A DNA stretch of 64,000 bases, from NCBI RefSeq assembly GCF_001514205.1, contig NZ_KQ948777.1:1-64000 (forward strand). The letters run 5' to 3'. This DNA comes from Streptomyces griseoruber (GTDB lineage: Bacteria > Actinomycetota > Actinomycetes > Streptomycetales > Streptomycetaceae). The position numbers and the translations under genes were made by a program. This document shows, piece after piece, positions 10,415 to 17,200 of the stretch. Within the stretch, counting starts at the first letter, position 1; each line of letters begins with the position of its first letter. A model generated the notes under the pieces. The model was not told where the DNA came from. It saw nothing but the letters and a program-made list of their open reading frames with translations, and searched no databases.

Positions 10415-10864
10415 GACGAGGAACGCTAGGCGGCGCGCACCCTCGGGCACCTGGGGCCGGCGGCCCCTGCCCGGCGACCTTCCGGCCCCGTCCGCCCGGT
10501 CGCCATAGGGCCCAACGGCCTTGGTGGCGGGACCCGGTCGGCCGGTTGGCCGGGTGTGGCCGGCCGTGCATGCTGGGCACCGATCGCCCCGCGGATGCCC
10601 CTCTGCACGACCGCATTCCGTGCCCGCCCGGCGGCCGATTTCTTCCGTCCCCGGCCGCCGCGGGTGGAGCGCGTACGGCGCGCGGCGCCCGGTCCGATCA
10701 CGCGTCCGGCCGCCTGCCGCGTCCGGACGCGGCCCCCTCCCCTCCCTCCGCCGCACCCGCACCGGTCCGCCCAGCCGGCCGTGACCCCGCGCTGCTGCCT
10801 CTCGCCCCGCACGACCCGCTGCCGCCGCTCACAGATCGAACAGCGCGGCCCCGGAGCCTTCGCC
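10415..10864. other. narG upstream region, no gene recognised
   Basis: About 450 bp between narG on the minus strand and the first remnant on the plus strand. Open frames here have no recognisable domain and look like GC-driven shadows. It should contain the nar promoter. A 14-bp box GGGCCCAACGGCCT lies at 10508-10521, and a short GC palindrome lies around 10452-10466. The stretch 10600-10850 is proline/arginine-coding in every frame and shows nothing I can name. Confidence 0.6.
10508..10521. promoter_or_regulatory. putative DosR/OsdR-like box upstream of narG
   Basis: GGGCCCAACGGCCT fits the inverted pattern GGG-N-C-N4-G-N-CC known from mycobacterial DosR and streptomycete DevR/OsdR targets. 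It sits 94 bp before the narG start. A similar box stands 105 bp before narK (12696-12709). GC-rich DNA gives such matches by chance, so this is a hypothesis. Confidence 0.35.
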
Positions 10865-11145
10865 GTGGAAACGACAGAGCAGGAAAGAAGGCAGACACGT
10901 CGTGGACGGATCACACCGGCGGACCGGCGGACCGGCGCCCTGCTCACGGCGCTCGGTACGGCCCTCGCCGTCGCCGGAGCCCCTCTGCTGAAGCCCGGCG
11001 ACCCGGGCGGCCCAGAGGTGCTGGACCTGGCCACGGTGCAGGGCGGGTTCGTCGGGACGACGTTCCCCGAGGCGGGCCACTACGCGTTCGTCGACCACGA
11101 CATGCCCCACGCCGAAGCGGGAGCGCACGGCATGGTGGAGGCGAG
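10865..11145 (+). pseudogene. cupredoxin / copper nitrite reductase-like C-terminal remnant
   Basis: From a GTG at 10865 the frame encodes a short charged start, one hydrophobic segment (GALLTALGTALAVAGAPLL) and then VLDLATVQGGFVGTTFPEAG followed by HYAFVDHDMPHAEAGAHGMVEA. The last part resembles the C-terminal cupredoxin strand of actinobacterial multicopper nitrite reductases (NirK-type), including the ligand-like histidine in VDHDM. The rest of a ~300-800-residue enzyme is missing, and the frame runs on into an unrelated gene. This looks like an internal deletion that fused the N-terminus to the C-terminus. Its place beside narGHJI suggests a lost nitrite-reducing step. It might instead be a different cupredoxin protein. 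Confidence 0.45.
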
Positions 11146-11151
11146 CAGCTG

Positions 11152-11520
11152 GTGGACACCGTCGGCTGGTGGTCCCTGGTGCGGTTCGCGTACGTGGCGG
11201 GCGCGGCCCTGTGGGTCGGCGGCCAACTGGCCGTCTCCCTGGTGGTCCTGCCGCTGGCCCGCCACCTCCTCGCCCTGCGGGCCGAGGACCGCTTCACCGC
11301 CGCGGCCGGCCGCCGGTTCGGCCTGCTGACCGGCGCGGTGTTCCCGCCCGTGCGGCCGGCCACCGGCTGGGCCATGGCCTGGCACGGGGCGTCACCCGGG
11401 CCGCGCTCGCCGAACCCGGTCACGGCCGTACGCTCGCGACCGAACCCGCCCTGTTCGTCGTGGTGATGCTCGCCGCGGCCGGACACGGCATCGCCCACGC
11501 CAAGGGCCGTGCCGACCCGG
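11152..11520 (+). pseudogene. broken multi-pass membrane protein (CopD-like)
   Basis: From GTG 11152 the frame reads DTVGWWSLVRFAYVAG, then ALWVGGQLAVSLVVLPLA and RRFGLLTGAVFPPV, typical of a small CopD/DUF-type integral membrane protein with a WWSLVRFAYVAGAALWVGGQ start. After about residue 80 (MAWHG, near 11385) the continuation GVTRAALAEPGHGRTLATEP and ALFVVVMLAAAGHGIAHAKG appears in a different frame. A frameshift therefore splits the gene, and the C-terminal end has no clear finish. It follows the cupredoxin remnant directly, so the two probably decayed together. Confidence 0.5.
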
Positions 11521-11652
11521 GAAACGCGGGCCGGTCCCCGTCCGGCGCGCGATCGAGGCCGCATGGCCCGCGGCGGGGGCCGGTCAACCCTCCTCCGGGA
11601 CGGGACGGCGGCGCAGAGTTGACGGAACGGAAGGCAACCTGGTGAAGGAGCC

Positions 11653-12663
11653 GTGATGCAGACCCGGGAAGTCGACGCCCCAGCCGTCCAGGCTCTGCTG
11701 GCCGCGGCGGTGGCCGCGCCGTCGATCCACAACACGCAGCCCTGGCGGTTCGGCCTGGACCCGGAGAGCAGGTCGATCCTGGTCCGGGTCGACCGAGGGC
11801 GACTGCTGCCGGCGACCGATCCCCGGCTGCGCGCCCAGTACCTGTCGGTGGGCGCGGCCGTCCTCAACCTCCGGGTGGCCGCGGAGTATCTGGGCTGGGA
11901 TCCCGTCGTCCGGCTGTGTTCCGCCGCGGACGACCCCGACCTGCTGGCCACGGTGCAACTGACCGGCACCGCCGCGGGCGCGCAGTCGTCCCTGCGCGAT
12001 CTGTACGGGGAGATCGAGCGACGCCACACCAGCCGGATGCCCTTCACCGGGCGCGGTGTGCCGGACGCGATCGTGACCGAGATGACCGGCGCCGCCCGGG
12101 CCGAGGGCGCGCAGCTGGACGTTCCCGACATCGTGGCGACCCGGCGTCTGCTGCGCGTGACGGCGGTGGCCGAGTCCCGCAACGCCGTGCACCCGGCCCG
12201 CGCGTCCGAGGTGCGTACCTGGATCACCGTCCCGGGGGCGGACGCCGCCTACGGCATTCCCGTGACGGCCCTGGGGCCGCGGGACGCCTCCGGGCGGGTG
12301 CCCGTGCGGGACTTCGTCGGTGCGCTGCCCGCGCCGCGGCTGCCCACCCTGCCCTTCGAACGGCACGTCCAGGTGGCCCTGCTGTGGACGTCCCACGACC
12401 GGCCGGAGGACTGGCTGCGCGCGGGGCAGGCGCTCCAGCGCGTGCTGCTCACGGCGACCGCGCACGGGGTGCGGACCTCGATGCTGCACCAGGCGATGGA
12501 GTGGCCGGATCTGCGGGAGGCGATGGCCGGATCGAGGCAGCGGTGCTGCCCCCAGGTGCTGATCCGCTTCGGCTACGGCCCGGACGGCGCCCGTACGCCC
12601 CGCGCGCCGGCCGACCTCGTGTCCGCTCCCGGCACAGGGCCGGACGCCGAGGGCACGGCCTGA
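11653..12663 (+). CDS. Acg-family nitroreductase-like FMN protein
   Basis: The 336-residue protein starts MMQTREVDAPAVQALLAAAV and has the family motif APSIHNTQPWRFGL near residues 20-33. This motif is shared by nitroreductase-fold proteins of the mycobacterial Acg (Rv2032) type, found in dormancy regulons. Two nitroreductase-like halves are apparent (ERRHTSRMPF near 115; LHQAMEWPDLREAM near 275). Such proteins bind FMN but often lack reductase activity, so the role may be flavin storage or redox sensing. GTG 11653 or ATG 11656 may be the start; AAGGAG lies just upstream. Its place between nar genes agrees with a hypoxia-related function. Confidence 0.8.
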   Translation: MMQTREVDAPAVQALLAAAVAAPSIHNTQPWRFGLDPESRSILVRVDRGRLLPATDPRLRAQYLSVGAAVLNLRVAAEYLGWDPVVRLCSAADDPDLLATVQLTGTAAGAQSSLRDLYGEIERRHTSRMPFTGRGVPDAIVTEMTGAARAEGAQLDVPDIVATRRLLRVTAVAESRNAVHPARASEVRTWITVPGADAAYGIPVTALGPRDASGRVPVRDFVGALPAPRLPTLPFERHVQVALLWTSHDRPEDWLRAGQALQRVLLTATAHGVRTSMLHQAMEWPDLREAMAGSRQRCCPQVLIRFGYGPDGARTPRAPADLVSAPGTGPDAEGTA

Positions 12664-12695
12664 GGACGAAGGAGGGGCCCGTCCGTCCGCCGGTA

Positions 12696-12709
12696 GGGAC
12701 CGATGGCCC
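12696..12709. promoter_or_regulatory. putative DosR/OsdR-like box upstream of narK
   Basis: GGGACCGATGGCCC fits GGGAC-N4-GNCCC exactly. It lies 105 bp before the chosen narK start and resembles the box 94 bp before narG. Binding is not shown. Confidence 0.4.
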
Positions 12710-12813
12710 ATGCCGTCGCCGGGGCCGGATCCGGACAGTGGTCAGGAGGCGCCGTCGGGCGGTGATCCCGGTGGCGTCGTACCACCATGAGGCAGAGGAA
12801 AGGGACGGACACC

Positions 12814-14100
12814 ATGGTCCAGCCGGTGAAGTCGAAGAGTGGTCGCTCACCCTCGGGCGTTCCCGTGTCCGGCCGGGCGTGGCTGATGCTGGCGCTGGCC
12901 ACGGTGGGTTTCGCGGTCAACTTCTGGGCGTGGGCGTTGCTGAGTCCGTTGGGCCCGCGGTTCAAGGAGAGTCTCGATCTGTCGTCGTTCCAGCAGTCGC
13001 TGCTGGTGGCGGTGCCGGTGGTGGTCGGTTCGCTGGGGCGTGTCCCGGTGGGTGCGCTGACCGACCGGTTCGGTGGGCGGGTGATGTTCCCGATCGTGTC
13101 GGCGGTCACCATCGTTCCGGTCCTCTCCCTCGGTCTGGCCGGGCACTCCTCGCTCGCGGCGCTGCTGGTCGGCGGGTTCTTCCTCGGGATCGGCGGTACC
13201 GCGTTCGCCGTCGGGGTCCCCTTCGTCAACGCCTGGTTCCCGCCGGAGCGCCGAGGTCTTGGCATCGGTGTCTTCGGTGCGGGCATGGGTGGTACCGCGA
13301 TCAGTGCGCTGACCACGGTGAGGCTGGTCGACGCGCGCGGTATGGCGGCCCCGTTCCTGATCACCGCGGCGGTGCTGGCCGTGTATGCCGTGGTCGCCGC
13401 GGCGGTGCTGCGTGACGCGCCGGGACGGACGGTGCCGGCCGAGCCGCTGGCGCGTCGGCTGGCCGTCACGTTCCGCCTCGGGATCACCTGGCAGGCGTCC
13501 GCGCTCTACGCGGTGGCGTTCGGCGGCTATGTCGCCTTCTCCGTCTATCTGCCGACCTACCTCAAGACCGGGTACGGCCTGACCCAGGCGGACGCTGCGA
13601 ACCGGATGGCCGGGTTCGTGCTGCTGGCGGTGGCGATGCGCCCGGTCGGCGGCTGGCTGTCGGACCGGCTGGGTCCGGTGCGGATCCTGGCCGGTGCGCT
13701 GGCGGTGGTCGTCGCGGGGGCCGTCGTCCAGTCGTTCACCCCGGCGCTGGCGCCGGTGGGCACCGTCGCGTTCTTGGCCATGGCCGCCGCGCTCGGCGCG
13801 GGCAGCGGGGCGACCTTCGCCCTGGTGGCCCTGCTCACCCCGGCCGACCGGGTCGGTTCCGTCACGGGTGTGGTGGGCGCCGCGGGCGGACTGGGCGGCT
13901 TCCTGCCCCCGCTGGTCATGGGCTCGCTGTACGGCGAGTACGGAACCTACGCGGCCGGCCTGGCCCTCCTCGCGATCGTGGCGGCCGCGGCACTGGCCTT
14001 CACCCTCACCGCCGTCCGCGCCGCCGTCCGGGGCGGCGACCGGAAGCCGCGCACCGGCCGCCGCAGCGGACACCACCGCATCGCGGGCACCACCGCGTGA
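12814..14100 (+). CDS. narK: nitrate/nitrite transporter, MFS family
   Basis: Inner-membrane NarK-type carrier that brings nitrate in and/or exports nitrite. The 428-residue protein has about 12 membrane segments. Motifs include the conserved first helix FAVNFWAWALLSPLGPRFK, GRVPVGALTDRFGGR (loop 2-3), and glycine-rich nitrate signature stretches (GGFFLGIGGTAFAVGVPFVN; GAAGGLGGFLPP). The ATG at 12814 is preferred because GAGGAAAGGGA precedes it; an in-frame ATG at 12787 has no good ribosome site. It lies on the opposite strand to narGHJI with remnants between, and works with the reductase by supplying nitrate. Confidence 0.93.
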   Translation: MVQPVKSKSGRSPSGVPVSGRAWLMLALATVGFAVNFWAWALLSPLGPRFKESLDLSSFQQSLLVAVPVVVGSLGRVPVGALTDRFGGRVMFPIVSAVTIVPVLSLGLAGHSSLAALLVGGFFLGIGGTAFAVGVPFVNAWFPPERRGLGIGVFGAGMGGTAISALTTVRLVDARGMAAPFLITAAVLAVYAVVAAAVLRDAPGRTVPAEPLARRLAVTFRLGITWQASALYAVAFGGYVAFSVYLPTYLKTGYGLTQADAANRMAGFVLLAVAMRPVGGWLSDRLGPVRILAGALAVVVAGAVVQSFTPALAPVGTVAFLAMAAALGAGSGATFALVALLTPADRVGSVTGVVGAAGGLGGFLPPLVMGSLYGEYGTYAAGLALLAIVAAAALAFTLTAVRAAVRGGDRKPRTGRRSGHHRIAGTTA

Positions 14101-14648
14101 GGGCGAGGGCACGAGGTCGGGAGCGCCACGAGCACCTCCCGAGCGGCGCCACGAATCGCTGCGCGAGGACAGCGCCTGACGGCTCACGGCACCGCACGCG
14201 CGACCGGGGCAGTCCGCCTCGAACCGTGCAGAGGCCGCCTTCCTCATGCGGCACCCCGGCTTCCCGCCGGTGTCCGGCCGCACCACCGCGTCGAGGCAGG
14301 CGGTCGGCCGCGTGCCGGGGGTGTGGAGAAGTCGCCGACGGATGTCCGGACGCCGTTCTGCACAGGGCGAGAAAACCCGCGGTCTGCCCTGGCGCGTACG
14401 TGGCCATCGCGGTCCTGAACTCCTTCACCGCGGGGTCGTCGTCCGAGGGCGCCTTGACGAGCTGGACGCCGCGCGGTGCGGCGGGCCGATGGGGCGGGGC
14501 GGCGTCCGGGCGCCCGTCCCGGAGCGCGCCGACCCGAAGGCCAACCGGGCGGGACTCGGACTCCGCCTCGCGTCACGGATCCGCAGGCTCCGCCGATCAC
14601 GAGATCACGTGCCGGACACGCCCTGGGCACCGGCGGTCGCGCGGGCCG
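14101..14648. other. gap with a possible substrate-binding-protein remnant
   Basis: 548 bp without an intact gene. On the minus strand around 14385-14480 a short frame reads VQLVKAPSDDDPAVKEF then RTAMATYAPGQTAGF, which looks like the C-terminal part of a branched-chain amino acid ABC substrate-binding protein. Nothing on either side continues it. The rest shows nothing recognisable. Confidence 0.3.
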
Positions 14649-15089
14649 TCACCTGGTGGGCCGTCGCCGGGCGTACGCCTCGATCTCGATCTTCATACGA
14701 GGGTCGGAGAGGCCGCACACCAGCATGGTCGCGGCCGGGCGGATCCCGCCGAAGGCGCGGCGCAGGGTCGGCCAGCACGGCTCGAAGTCCGCGCGGTCGG
14801 GGAGCATGTACCGCACCCTCACCACGTCGGCGAGGGTGCAGCCTGCCTCGGCCAGTGCCGCCTCGATGGTGCGCAGGCACTGCTCGGCCTGCGCCACCAC
14901 GTCGTCGGAGATCGTCATGGCGGCGTAGTCGAAACCGGTCGTCCCGGAGACGTGCACCCAGTCGCCGTCCACCACGGCCCGGGCGTAGCCGATCCGCTCC
15001 TCGAACGTCGAGCCGCTGAGGATCGCACGCCGCTCCGCCGGTCGCTCAGCCGGTCGCTCCGCCAGTCGCTCTCTCGGTCGCTCTGTCAT
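14649..15089 (-). CDS. RidA/YjgF family protein
   Basis: Rid proteins hydrolyse reactive enamine/imine intermediates released by PLP enzymes. The 146-residue product has a RidA core from about residue 22: SGSTFEERIGYARAVVDGDW, VHVSGTTGFD, EQCLRTIEAALAEAG, DVVRVRYMLPD and PAATMLVCGLSDPRMKIEIE. The C-terminal arginine typical of imine deaminase RidA (in CxxR) is not clearly placed, so it belongs to another Rid subgroup. The first 20 residues are a low-complexity ERPA/ERLA repeat made by five 12-bp DNA repeats at 15031-15090. Its neighbours are decayed genes, so no pathway is implied. Confidence 0.85.
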   Translation of the reverse strand: MTERPRERLAERPAERPAERRAILSGSTFEERIGYARAVVDGDWVHVSGTTGFDYAAMTISDDVVAQAEQCLRTIEAALAEAGCTLADVVRVRYMLPDRADFEPCWPTLRRAFGGIRPAATMLVCGLSDPRMKIEIEAYARRRPTR

Positions 15090-15090
15090 G
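15031..15090 (-). repeat. five 12-bp tandem repeats at the RidA N-terminus
   Basis: Units read CGCTCCGCCGGT, CGCTCAGCCGGT, CGCTCCGCCAGT, CGCTCTCTCGGT and CGCTCTGTCATG on the plus strand. They encode the ERPA-like repeats of the protein start, in frame because the unit is a multiple of three. Confidence 0.8.
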
Positions 15091-15226
15091 CGCCGAACGC
15101 TAGGTGACCTGCATCGACACGTCCAATACCCGTACAGGACCGGGCTGATACGCCTGGGCGTATGGGCCGTCCGGAACGGCCAGGCGGTGCGTCCCTGCGA
15201 CCGCGGAGGGCGGTCTGTCGCAGGAC

Positions 15227-15545
15227 GTGGTGCTGGCGCTGCCGGTCAAGGAGCCGTCGCACGGGTACGACCTGCGTACGCGGCTGGCGGCGACGCTCGG
15301 ACCGCCGGGCCAAACGCTGAACACGGGTCAGATCTACGTCACGCTCACCCGGCTGGAGAAAGGGAGAAGGCGGGACTGGCCGAGCCGCTCGTACTCGTGG
15401 ACATGCCGCGGCGGGAGCTGATGCGCCACCTCGCCGAGGCCCAGCATGCCGCCCTCGCTCATGACACGAACTCGGAGGCCGGACCGCTCCTGGAGGGCAT
15501 CGCGCTCCGGTTGCGGGCCGAGCTGCGCCGGCTGGAGGCGTGTGG
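15227..15545 (+). pseudogene. PadR-family regulator remnant (internal deletion)
   Basis: The first frame gives VVLALPVKEPSHGYDLRTRL followed by TLGPPGQTLNTGQIYVTLTR, the winged-helix start of a PadR regulator. At about 15360 it jumps frame to EKAGLAEPLVLVDMPRREL, RHLAEAQHAALAH and EAGPLLEGIALRLRAELRR, the C-terminal dimerisation part of the same type of protein. The middle (about 40-50 residues) is missing at a short repeat, GAGAAAGG/GAGAAGG. PadR genes of this kind normally lead an ABC/FtsX operon, and remnants of exactly that follow. Confidence 0.65.
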
Positions 15546-15547
15546 GT

Positions 15548-15616
15548 CTGTCGCGGGTGTACGGGGAGGACGAGAGCCTGGTGCGGGCCGTCGCCGGGGT
15601 CGACCTCGACGTGCCC
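15548..15616 (+). pseudogene. start of an ABC transporter ATPase, truncated
   Basis: Twenty-three codons read LSRVYGEDESLVRAVAGVDL then DVP, matching the opening of MacB-type ABC ATPases (RVYG ... AV.GVDL.V). The Walker motifs and everything after are absent; the sequence then joins a permease fragment. Confidence 0.5.
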
Positions 15617-16235
15617 TGGCCGACCCGGCGCACCTGCTCACCCACCGCCCGCGGCTGAACGCCATGACGGCCCACCTGCCCACGTCGCTGCCGCTCGGCG
15701 TACGGCTGCCCGCCCGCCGGCCCGGCCGCGCCGCCCCGGCCTCCGCCGGCACGGCCGCCACCGCCGTCATGGTCGCCGCGGTGCTCACCTGGCACACCGA
15801 GCTGAACGCGGCCCCCGACTCCGTGCGGTTCGGCCCCCGTGAAGTGCGGACCGACCAGAGCGGCCAGGTACTGCTCGCCGTCACACTCGCGCGGGGGCAC
15901 TGTCCACCCTCAACACCGTGCTGCTCGGCTGGGGCATCGTCGTGCTGGCCCGGCATGCCCTGACCGTCTCCCGTGCCCTCGGCGCCGCGCCCGGCGAGGC
16001 CGTCACCGCGCTCTGCGCCGCCCAACTCCTTTCCGCCGCGCCCGGACCGGCGGCGGGTATCCCGGCCGGGCTCGGCCTGTCCCGGCTGTTCGGCGACACG
16101 GTCACGCCCCCGGCGTCGTGGCTGCTCACCACCGCGCTCGTCATCCTGACGGCAGCCGGAGCGCTGACCGCCCTGCCCGCATGGGCTCACGCCCGCCACC
16201 CCGCCGGGCGCGCCCTCAACACCGGACCCGCCTGA
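15617..16235 (+). pseudogene. FtsX-like ABC permease remnant with frameshift
   Basis: The first frame carries PLGVRLPARRPGRAAPASAG, TAATAVMVAAVLTWHTELNA and RTDQSGQVLLAVTLA. A frame change near 15890-15905 leads to STLNTVLLGWGIVVLARHAL, TVSRALGAAPGEAVTALCAA and a final hydrophobic segment ending ALPAWAHARHPAGR. Together these are the last third of an FtsX/MacB-like permease. With the PadR and ATPase fragments upstream it marks one decayed PadR-ABC operon. About 150 bp between here and the next gene hold nothing certain. Confidence 0.6.
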
Positions 16236-16384
16236 CGGACCGCCCTTCTCCCGTCGCTGGAAGAACCCCGGTGGACGGGTTTGCCCAGCGCGTCCGCGGC
16301 GTGCCCGCCGATCAGCGCGTGGTCGCCCTTGACGGGGTGTTCCAGCAGGTACGTCCCCCGCATCGGCCTCGGACGGCGAGCGGC

Positions 16385-17200
16385 TCACAGGCGTTGCCGT
16401 GCCGAGCGCCGCCGACGCTGCTCGGCCGGATCCGCGACCGGCGCGGCCAGCAACAGCCTTTGGGTGTACGGATGTTCGGGAGCGGTGGTGATCTCGCCCG
16501 CCGGTCCGGTCTCGACGATGTCACCGCGGTGGATGACGCTCACGCGATGGCTGACGTGCCGGATGACCGCGAGGTCGTGCGAGATGAAGAGGTAGGCGAC
16601 GCCGGTGCGCCGCTGGATGTCGACCAGGAGATCGAGAACGCGCGCCTGGGTGGTGAGGTCGAGTGCGGAGACGGGCTCGTCGCACACGACGAGCCGCGGG
16701 GCGGGCGCCAGCGCGCGGGCGATCGCGACGCGCTGCCGCTGACCACCGCTGAACTCCCGCGGCAGCCGTTGCGACGCGTCCTTCGGCAGCCCCACCTGGT
16801 CGAGCAGCTCCGCGACGCGGTTGCGGGCCTCGCCTGCCGCGGCGCCCTGCACGACCAGTGGTTCGCTGAGGATGTCGCCGATGGTCAGTGCCGGGTTGAG
16901 GGAGGAGTACGGGTCCTGGAAGACCACCTGGATGTCCCGGGCCAGGGCGCGGCGTTCCTTGCGGCCGGCGTGGGTGATGTCGTTGCCCTGGAAGCGGACC
17001 GTGCCGCCGCTGGGTGGGACGAGGCCGAGCACGGACCGGCCGATGGTCGTCTTGCCGGAGCCCGACTCGCCGACGACGCCCAGGGTCTCGCCCTGTCCCA
17101 CGGCGAGCGACACGCCGTGCAGGACCTCGTGCGGGCGGGCCCTGAAACCCCGCCCGGGGTAGGTGACGCGCAGCTCGCTGACCTCCAGCAGAGTGGTCAT
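16385..17200 (-). CDS. ABC transporter ATP-binding protein, oligopeptide/oligosaccharide type
   Basis: Second ATPase of a family-5 (Opp/Dpp-like) importer. The 271-residue protein has Walker A GESGSGKTT near residues 44-52, Q-loop VFQDPYSSLNP, signature FSGGQRQRVAIARAL, Walker B LVVCDEPVSALD and the H-loop ISHDL. The C-terminal part EHPYTQRLL is typical of OppF/DppF. The ATG at 17200 overlaps the stop of the permease-ATPase fusion (ATGA). It is the last gene of the SBP-permease-fusion-ATPase operon. The same operon and neighbouring glycosidases suggest glycosides or oligosaccharides as substrate. Confidence 0.92.
   Translation of the reverse strand: MTTLLEVSELRVTYPGRGFRARPHEVLHGVSLAVGQGETLGVVGESGSGKTTIGRSVLGLVPPSGGTVRFQGNDITHAGRKERRALARDIQVVFQDPYSSLNPALTIGDILSEPLVVQGAAAGEARNRVAELLDQVGLPKDASQRLPREFSGGQRQRVAIARALAPAPRLVVCDEPVSALDLTTQARVLDLLVDIQRRTGVAYLFISHDLAVIRHVSHRVSVIHRGDIVETGPAGEITTAPEHPYTQRLLLAAPVADPAEQRRRRSARQRL

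Noticed and set aside
10452..10466. GC palindrome GGGGCCGGCGGCCCC as a terminator or operator
   Set aside because: Such self-complementary GC strings are common at this base composition and its position within the narG upstream region gives no role.
16255..16380. Short minus-strand frame reading MRGTYLLEHPVKGDHALIGG
   Set aside because: About 45 codons with no recognisable family, no ribosome site and a decayed setting; could be a remnant but nothing supports a call.
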